From NCBI RefSeq assembly GCF_016082275.1, contig NZ_MOWM01000041.1, forward strand, positions 1 through 51,353: DNA of 51,353 nucleotides, written 5' to 3'. Numbering within the stretch: position 1 is the first letter of the stretch; every line of letters starts with the position of its first letter. Below are positions 1-10,176 of this stretch, one piece after another. The position numbers were made by a program, and so were the translations under genes. The notes beneath the pieces are model-generated. The model searched no databases and was not told where the DNA came from. It saw only the letters and a program-made list of their open reading frames with translations. The stretch comes from Variovorax sp. E3 (lineage in GTDB: Bacteria > Pseudomonadota > Gammaproteobacteria > Burkholderiales > Burkholderiaceae_C).

Positions 1-278
1 CCGGCACGGCGCTGGGCGAGGGCGGCCGTGGCCTCTCCGGCGGCGAGGCCGTGCGGCTCGCGCTGGCCCGCGTCGCGGTGCATCCGCATGCCGACCTGCT
101 GCTGGTCGACGAGCCGACTGCCCACCTCGATTCCGAAACGGCCACGCGCGTGATCGACGCGCTGGTCGAACTGGCGCGCGGCAAGACGCTGATCGTCGCC
201 ACGCACGACCCCGTGCTCGCGGCGCGCATGGGCCGTGTCGTGAGCCTCGGCGGCGAAGCGATGGAGAAGGCCGCATGA
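1..278 (+). CDS. cydD: CydD, C-terminal end of ABC exporter subunit (truncated by window edge)
   Basis: This is the last part of the nucleotide-binding domain of an ABC exporter subunit, read in frame from base 3. The ABC signature LSGGE is at about 36-50. The Walker B and D-loop stretch LLLVDEPTAHLD follows at about 99-134, and an H-loop histidine sits in VATHDP. The gene ends in an ATGA overlap with the next gene, which is CydC, so it is almost certainly CydD. CydDC is a heterodimeric inner-membrane transporter that moves reductant (glutathione or cysteine) or haem needed to assemble cytochrome bd. The membrane domain and Walker A lie outside the window. Confidence 0.85.
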   Translation, partial: GTALGEGGRGLSGGEAVRLALARVAVHPHADLLLVDEPTAHLDSETATRVIDALVELARGKTLIVATHDPVLAARMGRVVSLGGEAMEKAA

Positions 279-1975
279 ACCGCACCCCGCAATGGCACGA
301 ACTGCGCCTCGTGCTGCGCCCCTTCTTCGCGGAGCAACCGCGCGCGCTGCTGCTCGGCGGGCTGCTCGCCGCCGTCACCGTGCTCGCGGGCATGGCGCTG
401 CTCGGCCTCTCGGGCTGGTTCATCACCGCGACCGCGCTGGCCGGGCTGCACGCGGCCACGGCTTTCACCTTCGATGTGTTCATGCCCTCGGCCGGCATCC
501 GCCTGCTGGCGCTGGGCCGCACGGCGTCGCGCTATGGCGAACGGCTCGTCACGCACGACGCGACCTTTGCCGTGCTCGCGGCGCTGCGCGTGCGGCTGTT
601 CCGCGGCTGGGCCCGGCCCGAGGCGGCGCGTGCGCTGCTGATGCGCCCGGCGCGGTTGCTGTTCCGCCTCACGTCCGACATCGACGCGCTGGAGTCGCTC
701 TACCTGCGCCTGCTGGTGCCCGCTGCCGCCGCGTTGGGCGCGGCGCTGCTGGCGGGCGTGGTGCTCGGCTTCATGCACATCGGCATGGGCGTGGCGTTGA
801 TGTCGTGGCTCGTGGTCGTCGGCTGGGGCATCGCGTTCGTCGTGGCACGGCGTGCGCGCCGGCCGGCCGTGCAACGCGCGCATGCCATCGAGGCATTGAG
901 GGCGCGCGCCGTCGACCTGGTGGCAGGGCAGACCGACTTGGTGATGGCGGGGCGCATCGACGCGCAGCGCGATGCGCTCATGGCCACCGACGCGCAACTC
1001 GCCAAGGCCGACCTCGCGTTGAATCGGCTCGAAGCCGCCTCCGGTTTCGCCTATGGCAGCGCGGGCACGTTGACGCTCGTGGGCGTGCTGCTCGCAGTCG
1101 GCGCGTTGGTCGGCGAGGGCGCGATCGGCGCGCCGGCGGCCGCACTGGCCCTGTTGGTGGCGCTCACGGCCACCGAGCCTTTCGCTGCGGTGCGCCGTGG
1201 CGCGCTCGATGCGGGGCGCACGTGGCTGGCGGTCCGCCGTCTCGCGCCGCGCATGGCATCGGACGAAAGCATGACCGTCGCGAAGGCAGAAGACGATGCA
1301 TCTCTCGCGCTGCAATTGAAGAACATCACGGTCACGCACCCCGGCAGTCATGCACAAGTCCTGAGCGATGTGTCGCTGACCCTGCGCACCGGCGAACGCG
1401 TCGCGCTGGTCGGCGCGAGCGGCGCAGGCAAGTCCACGTTGCTTGCCGCCGTCGCCGCCGAAATCACGCCGCTAGCCGGCCGCATCAGCGCACAGCCCGC
1501 CTGCCTGCTGACCCAACGCACCGAACTCTTCCAGGACACCCTGCGCGACAACCTCCGCCTGGCCGACCCCGCCGCCACCGACGCGCGCCTGTGGTCCGTG
1601 CTGCAAGCCGCGGGCCTGGACGCCGACGTGCGCGCGCTGTCCACCGGCCTGGACACCCGCCTCGGCGAAGGCGGGCTCGGCCTCTCGGGCGGCCAGTCGC
1701 GCCGGCTCGCACTGGCCCGCCTGCTGCTGCGCCCCGTGCCGCTCTGGCTGCTCGATGAACCCACCGAAGCGCTCGATGCGGCCGTCGCGCACGACGTGCT
1801 GCAGCGCCTTGCGCAACACGCCGGCCCGCGCACCTTGCTGATTGCCACGCACCTGCGCCGCGAAGCCGCGCTGGCCGACCGCCTCGTGTGCATGCGGCAC
1901 GGCCGCATCGTTGCCGACGTACGGCGCGGAACCGATGCCTTCGACGCCGCGCTGCGCGGCCTGCGCCCGGATTGA
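275..1975 (+). CDS. cydC: CydC, thiol/haem ABC exporter subunit for cytochrome bd assembly
   Basis: A 566-residue fused membrane and ATP-binding ABC subunit, a normal CydC length. The N-terminal half holds the transmembrane domain, with the CydC-like motifs LLGLSGWFITA and PSAGIRLLALGRT followed by a conserved RYGERL stretch. Walker A GASGAGKST is near residue 380, signature LSGGQSRR near 470 and Walker B LWLLDEPTEALD near 490. The start codon overlaps the cydD stop (ATGA), so the two subunits are translationally coupled. It sits 39 bases upstream of cydA, the arrangement expected for an oxidase with its own maturation exporter. CydDC partners in the inner membrane; the exact substrate is still debated for the family. 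Confidence 0.93.
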   Translation: MNRTPQWHELRLVLRPFFAEQPRALLLGGLLAAVTVLAGMALLGLSGWFITATALAGLHAATAFTFDVFMPSAGIRLLALGRTASRYGERLVTHDATFAVLAALRVRLFRGWARPEAARALLMRPARLLFRLTSDIDALESLYLRLLVPAAAALGAALLAGVVLGFMHIGMGVALMSWLVVVGWGIAFVVARRARRPAVQRAHAIEALRARAVDLVAGQTDLVMAGRIDAQRDALMATDAQLAKADLALNRLEAASGFAYGSAGTLTLVGVLLAVGALVGEGAIGAPAAALALLVALTATEPFAAVRRGALDAGRTWLAVRRLAPRMASDESMTVAKAEDDASLALQLKNITVTHPGSHAQVLSDVSLTLRTGERVALVGASGAGKSTLLAAVAAEITPLAGRISAQPACLLTQRTELFQDTLRDNLRLADPAATDARLWSVLQAAGLDADVRALSTGLDTRLGEGGLGLSGGQSRRLALARLLLRPVPLWLLDEPTEALDAAVAHDVLQRLAQHAGPRTLLIATHLRREAALADRLVCMRHGRIVADVRRGTDAFDAALRGLRPD

Positions 1976-2014
1976 TACCAGGAAAAGAAACAGGGAACAC
2001 AAAGGAAGAACCCC

Positions 2015-3628
2015 ATGGACCTCGACATCGTTGCGCTATCGCGCCTGCAGTTCGCCGTCACGGCGCTGTATCACTTCCTGTTCGTGCCGCTCACGCTCGG
2101 GCTCTCGATCATCATCGCCATCATGGAGACGGTCTACGTGATGACCGGCCGCGTGATCTGGCGCGACATGACGAAATTCTGGGGCGTGCTGTTCGGCATC
2201 AACTTCGCGATGGGCGTGGCTACCGGCATCGTGATGGAGTTCCAGTTCGGCATGAACTGGAGCTACTACAGCCACTACGTGGGCGACATCTTCGGCGCGC
2301 CGCTGGCCATCGAGGGGCTCATGGCCTTCTTCATGGAGGCGACCTTCGTCGGGCTGTTCTTCTTCGGCTGGGACAAGCTCTCGAAGGTGGGCCACCTGAC
2401 CGCCACGTGGGCGGTGGCCATCGGCTCCAACTTCTCGGCGCTGTGGATTCTCATTGCCAACGGCTGGATGCAGAACCCAGTGGGAGCGGCCTTCAACCCG
2501 CAGACCATGCGCATGGAAGTGACCGACTTCGCCGCGGTGCTGACCAACCCGGTGGCGCAGGCCAAGTTCGTGCACACCGTGTCGGCGGGGTATGTGTGCG
2601 CGGCCGTGTTCGTGCTGGGCGTGTCCGCGTGGTACCTGCTCAAGGGCCGTCACCTGGAACTGGCCAAGCGCTCGATGACCGTCGCGGCCTCGTTCGGCCT
2701 GGCCGCCGCGTTGTCGGTGGCGGTGCTCGGCGACGAGAGCGGCTACCTCTCGGGCGAACACCAGAAGATGAAGCTGGCCGCCATCGAGGCCATGTGGGAG
2801 ACGCAGCCCGCGCCCGCCGCCTTCACCGTCGTCGGCTTCCCCGACCAGCAGGCGCGCGAGACGCACTACGCCATCCACATTCCGGCGGTGATGGGGCTGA
2901 TCGGCACGCGCTCGCTCAACACCGTGATGCCCGGCATCGACGAACTCGTCAAGCGCGCCGAGGCCCGCATCCGCGAAGGCCTGAAGGCCTACGACGCGCT
3001 GCAGAAGATCCGCGAGGCCGGCGGCACCGGCAAGGTCACGCAGGGGGTGCGCGGAGACTTCGAGGACAACGGCATCAACATGGGCTATGCGCTGCTGCTC
3101 AAGCGCTACGTGGACGACCCGCGCACCGCCACCGACGAGCAGATCAGCAAGGCCGCATGGGACACCGTGCCGCAGGTGGCGCCGCTGTTCTGGCTGTTTC
3201 GCGTGATGGTGGGCATCGGCATGCTGCTGATCGTGCTGACCGGCACCTTCTTCGTGCTGTCGGCGCGCCGCAAGCTGGACAGCTACCGCTGGCTGCTGAA
3301 GGTCGCGGTGTTCGCGATCCCGCTGCCGTGGATCGCCATCGAGTCGGGCTGGCTGGTGGCGGAGTTCGGCCGCCAGCCGTGGGTGATCGAAGGCGTGCTG
3401 CCCACCGCGGTGGCCGTGTCGAACCTGGGCGTGAAGACGCTGCTGCTCACGCTCGCGGGCTTCATCGCGATCTACACCGCGCTGCTCGTCATCGAGATGA
3501 AGCTGATGCTCAAGGCCATCCGCAAGGGGCCGCAGGCGGAGCATGCGCCCGATGAGGGCGACACGCTCTCGCACGTTCCGCCGGCGCACGCGAGCGCCAC
3601 TGTTGCAACCACCGGGAGCGCCGCATGA
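2015..3628 (+). CDS. cydA: Cytochrome bd quinol oxidase subunit I
   Basis: A 537-residue polytopic inner-membrane protein that oxidises quinol and carries haems b558, b595 and d. His20 in LYHFLF matches the conserved N-terminal haem ligand. The periplasmic Q-loop begins near residue 240 (GDESGYLSGEHQKMK) and continues with a long insert (KAYDALQKIREAGG), so this is the long-Q-loop type found in E. coli CydA. The conserved FGRQPW motif is near residue 450. The ATG is preceded by an AGGAAG ribosome site about 8 bases upstream. It overlaps cydB by ATGA, consistent with stoichiometric coupled synthesis. A hydrophilic tail follows the last helix. Such oxidases give high-affinity, cyanide-tolerant respiration at low oxygen. 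Confidence 0.96.
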   Translation: MDLDIVALSRLQFAVTALYHFLFVPLTLGLSIIIAIMETVYVMTGRVIWRDMTKFWGVLFGINFAMGVATGIVMEFQFGMNWSYYSHYVGDIFGAPLAIEGLMAFFMEATFVGLFFFGWDKLSKVGHLTATWAVAIGSNFSALWILIANGWMQNPVGAAFNPQTMRMEVTDFAAVLTNPVAQAKFVHTVSAGYVCAAVFVLGVSAWYLLKGRHLELAKRSMTVAASFGLAAALSVAVLGDESGYLSGEHQKMKLAAIEAMWETQPAPAAFTVVGFPDQQARETHYAIHIPAVMGLIGTRSLNTVMPGIDELVKRAEARIREGLKAYDALQKIREAGGTGKVTQGVRGDFEDNGINMGYALLLKRYVDDPRTATDEQISKAAWDTVPQVAPLFWLFRVMVGIGMLLIVLTGTFFVLSARRKLDSYRWLLKVAVFAIPLPWIAIESGWLVAEFGRQPWVIEGVLPTAVAVSNLGVKTLLLTLAGFIAIYTALLVIEMKLMLKAIRKGPQAEHAPDEGDTLSHVPPAHASATVATTGSAA

Positions 3629-4779
3629 TCCTCCACACACTCCTCGACTACGACACCTTGCGCTTCATCTGGTGGCTGCTGATCGGCGTGCTGCTGGTGG
3701 GCTTCGCCGTGACCGACGGCTTCGACCTGGGCAGCGGCATGCTGCTGCCTTTCGCGGCGCGCAACGACATCGAGCGCCGCGTGGTCATCAACAGCGTGGG
3801 CCCGGTGTGGGAAGGCAACCAGGTGTGGCTGATCCTTGGCGGCGGCGCGATCTTCGCGGCGTGGCCGCAGCTGTACGCGGTGTCGTTCTCGGGCTTCTAC
3901 CTGGCGATGTTCGTGATTCTCACGGCGCTGATCCTGCGGCCCGTGGCCTTCAAGTTCCGCAGCAAGCGCGAGTCGCCGCAGTGGCGCGCGCGCTGGGACT
4001 GGGTGCTGTTCTTCAGCGGCTTCGTGCCCGCGCTGATCTGCGGCGTGGCCGTGGGCAACGTGCTGCAGGGCGTGCCGTTCCGCTTCAACGCCGACATGCA
4101 CATCTTCTACGACGGCGGCTTCTTCGGCCTGCTGAATCCGTTCGCCATTCTGTGCGGGCTGGTGTCGGTGGCCATGCTGGTGATGCACGGCGCGGCCTGG
4201 CTGCTGCTGAAGACGGCGGGCCCAGTTGCCGAACGCGCGCGCACCTATGGCATGGTCGCCGCGGTGCTGACCATCGCGCTGTATGCGCTGGCCGGCGTGC
4301 TGCTGGCCACCAGCATCGGCGGCTATCGCATCAGCAGCGTGGTCGATGCGGTGGGACCGTCGAACCCGATGCTCAAGACGGTCGAGCTGCACGCGGGCGC
4401 ATGGACGGCCAACTACGCCGCGCACTCGTGGACGCTGGCCGCGCCGGTTGCCGGCTTCGTCGGCGCGCTGGGCGCGTTGCTCGGGCTCGCGTTGCGCAAG
4501 CCGGTGCTGGCGCTGCTGACGGCGGCGCTGGGCATTGCCGGCATCATCCTGAGCGTGGGGGCGTCGATGTTCCCGTTCATCCTGCCGTCGTCGATCGACC
4601 CGCGCGCCAGCCTCACGGTGTGGGACTCGTCGTCGAGCCACCTCACGCTGTTCATCATGCTGGTGGTCACGGCCTTCTTCATTCCCATCATCGTGGCCTA
4701 CACCAGCTGGGTCTACCACGTGCTGTGGGGCAAGGTCGACGAACAAGCGATCCGCGACGAGAGCGGACACGCGTACTGA
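3625..4779 (+). CDS. cydB: Cytochrome bd quinol oxidase subunit II
   Basis: A 384-residue hydrophobic protein with about eight membrane segments, typical of CydB. The N-terminal family motif DGFDLGSGMLLPF lies near residues 30-45. A GPVWEGNQVWLI stretch follows near residue 60. The C-terminal stretch before the last helix, around TVWDSSSSHLTL, is also characteristic. It begins inside the cydA stop codon and is followed 20 bases later by cydX. CydB has no haem but is structurally required and pairs with CydA in the inner membrane. Confidence 0.96.
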   Translation: MILHTLLDYDTLRFIWWLLIGVLLVGFAVTDGFDLGSGMLLPFAARNDIERRVVINSVGPVWEGNQVWLILGGGAIFAAWPQLYAVSFSGFYLAMFVILTALILRPVAFKFRSKRESPQWRARWDWVLFFSGFVPALICGVAVGNVLQGVPFRFNADMHIFYDGGFFGLLNPFAILCGLVSVAMLVMHGAAWLLLKTAGPVAERARTYGMVAAVLTIALYALAGVLLATSIGGYRISSVVDAVGPSNPMLKTVELHAGAWTANYAAHSWTLAAPVAGFVGALGALLGLALRKPVLALLTAALGIAGIILSVGASMFPFILPSSIDPRASLTVWDSSSSHLTLFIMLVVTAFFIPIIVAYTSWVYHVLWGKVDEQAIRDESGHAY

Positions 4780-4799
4780 ACCGAACGGAGGAAAAAAAG

Positions 4800-4949
4800 A
4801 TGTGGTACTTCGCCTGGATCCTCGGCCTGCCGCTGGCCGCCGCCTTTGCCGTGCTCAATGCCATGTGGTACGAGCTGATGGACGACGACGCCGTGCGCAA
4901 GGCCAAGCTCGAAACGCCCGAGCCCGCGGGAGGGCAGGAGCGGCTCTGA
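4800..4949 (+). CDS. cydX: CydX (YbgT family), small subunit of cytochrome bd
   Basis: A 49-residue protein starting MWYFAWILGLPLAAAFAVLN, the hallmark of the CydX/YbgT family: one N-terminal membrane helix and a short acidic cytoplasmic tail (MDDDAVRKAK). A perfect GGAGG is at 4787-4791, eight bases before the ATG. It lies directly behind cydB in the same operon. In E. coli CydX binds CydA and stabilises the haems. The tail here is a little longer than the E. coli protein (37 residues), as is common in betaproteobacteria. Confidence 0.92.
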   Translation: MWYFAWILGLPLAAAFAVLNAMWYELMDDDAVRKAKLETPEPAGGQERL

Positions 4950-5009
4950 GCCTTGGGCTCTGAGCCTTGGGCTTGGAGCGCGGGGCCCCGGGGCAGGGCC
5001 CGTGCGCTC

Positions 5010-5027
5010 AGGCCTCAGGCCTTTTTC
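5010..5027 (+). terminator. Possible short rho-independent terminator after cydX
   Basis: Stem AGGCC (5010-5014), loop TCA, stem GGCCT (5018-5022), then a T run (5022-5026). It lies 60 bases past cydX and overlaps the end of the convergent regulator gene, whose stop codon forms the loop. The five-pair stem is short, so this is a weak call. Confidence 0.35.
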
Positions 5028-5590
5028 TTCGACGCTCCGCCGCCGGTGATGCGGTCCTTGAGCGTCAGCACTTTCGTCACGGTCGCGCCCATCCCCATGA
5101 GCTTCATGGCGGTCTCGGGCGCGAGACGCTGCACGTCGTCGAACCATTTCATGAGCCGGTCGATCAGGTCGTGCATTTCGCGCATTCGCTCCTGCGCGTG
5201 ACGCTCGGCGTCGCTCGTGGGTGATTCGAGCAGGGCGTTGCGCAGCATCGAGAGCGTGGGCTCGATCTCGCGGCGGCGCCGCTCTTCGGCCAGCACCCGA
5301 AAAATCTCCCACACGTCCGAGGGCGCCTCGAAGTATTCGCGCCGGTCGCCCGCGTGGTGCCGCAGGTGCACCAGCCGCCAGGCCTGCAGTTCCTTCAGGC
5401 CCATGCTGACGTTGGAGCGCGAGAACTCGAGCAGCTCGGCGATCTCGTCGGCATTGAGCGCGCGCTCCGACAGAAATATCAGCGCGTAGATCTGCCCGAC
5501 GGTGCGGTTGATGCCCCATTTGCTGCCCATTTCGCCGAAGTGGGCGACGAACTGGCGGTTGAGGGGCGGGAGGTCTGAAGAGGTGGCCAT
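5015..5590 (-). CDS. GbsR/MarR-type winged-helix transcriptional regulator
   Basis: A 191-residue protein. The N-terminal stretch (FGEMGSKWGINRTVGQIYAL) and the following helix-turn-helix (LNADEIAELLEFSRSNVSMG, about residues 45-64) are typical of the GbsR branch of the MarR superfamily. A helical C-terminal half (RRREIEPTLSMLRNALLES onward) should form the dimer interface, and the tail is lysine-rich (GGASKKKA). I chose the ATG at 5590, which gives the usual family start MATSSDLPPLNRQF; the frame stays open upstream but the residues there are low-complexity. It converges on the cyd operon and is divergent from the autotransporter, so it may control either. The ligand is unknown. Confidence 0.8.
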   Translation of the reverse strand: MATSSDLPPLNRQFVAHFGEMGSKWGINRTVGQIYALIFLSERALNADEIAELLEFSRSNVSMGLKELQAWRLVHLRHHAGDRREYFEAPSDVWEIFRVLAEERRRREIEPTLSMLRNALLESPTSDAERHAQERMREMHDLIDRLMKWFDDVQRLAPETAMKLMGMGATVTKVLTLKDRITGGGASKKKA

Positions 5591-5785
5591 GCGGCGGATT
5601 GTCGCGCGGGCGTTGTTGTAGTTCCAGAAGTTTCCGAAAACTCCGCAGCGAATACGTGATTCGGCTTTGGCGCGGAATAACCAATTCAGGTGATGGCTAA
5701 GATACAAATAGTTAACAAAAATGAACATTACCTGACCATGTGCACGTTTGTGGTGCGCAAAGTTGTAACTCTCAAGGCTTCCGGA

Positions 5786-8700
5786 ATGAATAAAACCCAT
5801 CGCAGTTTGTGGAATCCAGCGCTTGGCGCCTGGGTCGCCGTTTCGGAGACGCCCGCGCACGCGGCAAGAAGAGCCACAGGACGGTGGCGTTGGCGGTGGG
5901 GGCGGCGTCGCTGCTGGGCATGGCCGGTGCTTCATGGGCGGGCGGCGACGGCGGCGGCGGCGGCGGACTTTTCGTGCCCGGGTACGGCGCGGGTCACACC
6001 GTCGGCAACAGCGTGATCGGCGTGGGGGGAGACGGTGGTCGGGGGCCCTCTTCCGGTCCGGGCGGTGCGGGCGGCGCGTCGGCGCGACGGGGCGAACGGT
6101 TTTTCGAACAATCCGATAGACGGCAGCGGTGGCGGCGGGGGCGGTTCGGCGTTCGTGAGCGGTGCTTCGGTGAGTACGGCGATCAAGGCTGGCAATGGTG
6201 GCAGCGGTGGCGGCGCGTGATGGGAGCCGGCGGCGGCGGCGGCGGCGCGGGCGGTGGTGCCGTGATCGCCAACGCCAGCTTTTCCGTCGATGCCGGCGGT
6301 TCGTTGACCGGCGGCACCGGTGGCAACGGCGGCAATGCCGGCCCCGTCCAGGGCAGCGGTGCGGGCGGCGGCGGCGGCGCGGTGTGCTGGTGCCGGTCGG
6401 CGTCGCGGTGACGATCACCAACGGCGGCACCATTGCCGGCGGCAACGGCGGAACCGGCGTGACAGTCACGAATATGGCTCCTCTTGGCGGCATGGGCGGC
6501 AACGGCGAAGGCGGGGCCCTCGGTGGCACCGCACTCGGCGTTCCCGCTCAAGGCGGTGCCGGCATCGTCGGCGGCGGCCTCACCATCATCAACACCGGCA
6601 CCATCTCCGGCGGGCTGGCGGGCGACGGCATCACGCGGGCCCATTCGCTCGACCTGGCCGGCGGCGGCAACACGGTCACGCTCGGGGCAGGCTCGGTGCT
6701 CAATGGCAGCGCGGTCGCGCAAGGCAGCGGCAATACGCTGAACCTGCAGGGCACGAACACCGAGGACGACGACTTTCGGGGCTTCTCCGCCATCAATGTG
6801 GCGAGCGGCGCCAAATGGACCCTGTCGGGCGCGTTCGTGCCCGCGGGCAACCTCGCCATCGACGTGGGCGGCAAGATGTCCCCGTCGGCGGAGCTGACGA
6901 TGAACGGCGTCATCTCCGGCGCCGGCGCCCTCAGCATGGACGGCAGCGGCAGGCTGACCCTTGGCGCCAGCAACACCTACACCGGCGGCACGTCGATCAA
7001 CGGTGGCACCCTGAACGCCGCGGTCAGCGGCGCGCTGGGCACCGGTGCGGTGTCGGTGGCGGCCAGTGCAGGGCTGCTGTTCACCGGCAACGCGGATGCC
7101 GGCAGCCTGAGCATCTCCGCCGCCGCGGGCAGCACAGGCGTCAACGGCGGGTTCATCCAGTTCGCGGACAACAGCTCCGCCGGCAGCGCCACGCTGACCA
7201 CGCAAAAGCAGGGCTCCATCGATTTCCGGGGCAACGCCACGGCCAGCAACGCCGTCATCGAGAACCGTGGTGGCGAAACCACCATCTGGTTCAACGCCAA
7301 TGCTGGCAAGGCAACGATCACCAACTTCGCAGGCGGCCAGACGAACTTCCTGGACGACGGCGCAGCGGCCCAGGCCAGGTTGATCAACGAGACGGGCGGG
7401 CTCGTCGAGTTCTTCGACCGTGCCACCGCCGACCAGGCCACGGTGGTGAACAAGGCGGGGGGCCTTGTGCGCATCAGCAAGATGACCACGCCGGGCATCT
7501 CCATCGGTTCGCTCGAAGGCGCTGGCAACGTGATCCTCGGCAACAAGGCGCTGACGACCGGCGGCCTCAACACCAGCACGGAAATCTCCGGCGTCATCTC
7601 TGGCGCGGGCGGCTCGATCGTCAAGGTCGGCACCGGCACGCTGACGCTCTCGGGCGTCAACACCTACACGGGCGGCACGTCGATCAACGACGGCACCGTG
7701 AACGCCGCGGTCAGCGGTGCGCTGGGCACCGGCGCCGTGGCCGTGAGCGCGGGCGGCACCCTGCGCTTCAACGGTACCGCCGACGCGGGCAACCTGCACA
7801 TCACCCTGGCCGCGCCCGTCGGTCCTCCGGTCGCCATCAGCAACGTCGAGTTCAATACCAGGAGTTCGGCGGGCAACGCCACCTTCGTCGCGAACACCTA
7901 TTCCAGCGTGATGTTCAATCACGACTCGACCGCGGGCAACGCCGTCTTCGAGAACCGCGGTGGCGACACCACGTTCGTGTTCAATTCCACGGCCGGCAAT
8001 GCGCGCATCACCAACTTCGCGGACGGCGCGGTCTACCTGTGGGACTTCGCCTCGGCCGGCCACGCCATCATCACCAACGAGGCCGGCGGCAAGATCGACA
8101 TGAACTACCGCTCCACGGCCGATCAGGCCACCATCGTGAACAAGGCGGGGGGCGAGGTCCACATCAGCAGGCTGCTGGCGGACGGCACGGCGATCGGTTC
8201 GCTCGAAGGCGCAGGCAAGGTGCTCCTCGGCGCGAAGGCGCTGACCACGGGCGGGCTGAACACCAGCACGGAAGTCTCCGGCGTCATCTCCGGCGTGGGC
8301 GGCTCGCTGGTGAAGGTCGGCACCGGCGCGTTGACGCTCTCGGGCGCCAATACCTACACGGGCGGCACCGCGCTGCGCCAGGGGCGCCTGAACGTGGGCC
8401 ACAACCAGGCACTGGGCACTGGCGCGCTGTCGATGGACGACGACACCACGCTGGGCTTCAGCGCGGACGGCCTGACCATCGCCAACGCGATCAAGCTGAC
8501 CGGCCAGCTCGATCCGGTCATCGACACGGGCGCGTTCTCGGGCACGCTGAGCGGCGCGATCACCGGCGGCGGCTTCATCACCAAGCAGGGCACCGGCACG
8601 CTGACGCTGTCGGGCGCCAACACCTACACGGGCGCGACGAGCGTGGCGCAGGGCACCTTGAAGGCCGGCGCGGTCAACACCTTCAGCGCCGCTTCGGCGC

Positions 8701-10160
8701 ACAGCGTGGCGGCTGGCGCAACGCTCGACCTGGCCGGCTTCAACCAGGCGGTCGCCTCGCTGGCCAACAGCGGCACCGTTTCGCTGCTGAGCCAAGCGGC
8801 CGGCACCACGCTGACCGTGAACGGCAACTACGTGGGCAACAATGGCGTGCTCAAGCTGGGCACCGCGCTCAACGGCGCGGGGCCATCAGACCGGCTGGTG
8901 ATCAACGGCGGCACTGCCAGCGGCAAGACCAGCGTGCAGATCGCCAACGTCGGCGGCCTGGGTGCGCTGACAAGCGGCAACGGCATCGAGGTCGTCACCG
9001 CGCAGAACGGCGCGAAGACCACGGCGCAGACGACCAAGGACGCGTTCTCGCTCGCGGGCGGCCACGTGGATGCCGGCGCCTACGAGTACCGGCTGTACGC
9101 CGCCGACGCCGGCGGCGCGGGCGAGAACTGGTATTTGCGCTCCAGCATCAACGCGGTCACGCCGGGCAACCCTGCCGGTGTTCCGGTGATCACCTACCGC
9201 CCGGAAGCCTCGCTCTATGCGGCGCTGCCGAGCCAACTGCGCCAGGGCAACCTCGCGATGCTGGGCGATGTGCGCAAGCGCGTGGGCGACGACGATGTGA
9301 AGGGCGCCGCCACCACGCCGACCGGCTCCGACCGCCGTGCCTGGGCGCGCGTGCTCTCCACCGACATCGACATCCAGCAGGGCGGTGCGGTATCGCCGAA
9401 GAGCAAGGGCCGGCTGACCGGCTTCCAGGCCGGCACCGACCTGCTGGCCACGCCGAACTGGCGCGCCGGCATCTACGTCGGCCAGCTCGACGGCGACGCG
9501 CGCGTGAACGGTTTTGCCAGCGGTATCCAGAACCTCGGCGTGGGCCGCAACGACTTGCGCAGCCAGTACGTGGGCGTGTACGGCACCTACACCAACGACA
9601 GCGGCTTCTACGCCGATGCCGTGGTGCAGTCGGGCCGCCACCGCTACACGGTCGAGCCGAACCTGAGCGCCGGCGTCGCGGGCAAGGGCAACAGCCTGCT
9701 GGGCTCGATCGAAGTCGGCCAGGCCTTCCCGCTGGGCGGCAGCGGCTGGACCATCGAGCCGCAGCTGCAGCTGATCCACCAGCACATGGACCTGAGCAAC
9801 TCGGCCATCGTCGGCGCCATCGCGCAGCCGCAGGCCGACAGCGGTTGGATCGCGCGCGCGGGCGTGCGAGTCAAGGGACAAGTCGACACCGGCATGGGCA
9901 CGCTGCAGCCGTACGGCCGCTTCAACGTCTACAAGACCTCGAGCGGCGCGGACATCGCGCGCTTCGTGAACGGCGCAACGACCACCGACATCGCGGCCCC
10001 CACCGGCAGCACGAGCACCGAACTCGCGGGCGGCTTCACGCTGGCCCTGAGCCAGTCGACCAGCCTCTACGGCGAAATCGGCAAGCTGTGGTCGTCGGGC
10101 GGCGACGCCAAGGTCAAGAGCGGCATCAACGGCTCGCTCGGCGTGCGCGTGAAGTGGTAG
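5786..10160 (+). CDS. Type Va autotransporter with extended signal peptide (frame broken four times near the 5' end)
   Basis: A predicted 1458-residue surface protein if the frame is repaired. It starts at ATG 5786 with an extended signal peptide region (MNKTHRSLWNPALGAWVAVSE). This should run into NARARGKKS and a hydrophobic core, TVALAVGAASLLG, ending near SWAGG. A very Gly-rich segment follows. The reading frame changes near 5848, 6060-6090, 6215 and 6385; each change fits a one-base indel, and the open frame is continuous from about 6385 to 10160. The passenger carries passenger-associated repeats (LTLSGANTYTGGT type) at about 6954, 7641, 8331 and 8601, expected to form a beta-helix. From about 9190 the C terminus is an autotransporter beta-barrel ending in VRVKW, the usual terminal aromatic. 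The function of the passenger is unknown. Confidence 0.85.
6954..8330 (+). repeat. Tandem duplication of a ~688-bp passenger module
   Basis: Two successive modules, 6954-7640 and 7641-8330, have the same order. Each begins with the LTL...NTYTGG repeat, followed by a GNA-rich stretch, then ENRGG(D/E)TT, TADQAT(V/I)VNKAGG, GSLEGAG and LTTGGLNTSTE. Some parts are near-identical at DNA level (for example around 6975-7045 and 7663-7735), while the middles have diverged. This suggests an old in-frame duplication of about 229 residues. Confidence 0.75.
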
Positions 10161-10176
10161 CCGCCCCAGGCCGGGC

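Noticed and set aside
4950..5000. Short direct repeat (GAGCCTTGGGCT) and CGGGGCCCCG palindrome after cydX
   Set aside because: The repeat is two imperfect copies over about 25 bases and the palindrome is 10 bases with no loop; both are expected by chance in such DNA.
5690..5785. Earlier ATG for the autotransporter
   Set aside because: The extra residues (MMAKIQIVNKNEHYL) are not part of the extended signal peptide pattern, which begins at 5786.
6200..6390. GGC-rich runs as a CRISPR or tandem-repeat array
   Set aside because: They are coding Gly-rich repeats of the autotransporter start, with no spacer structure.
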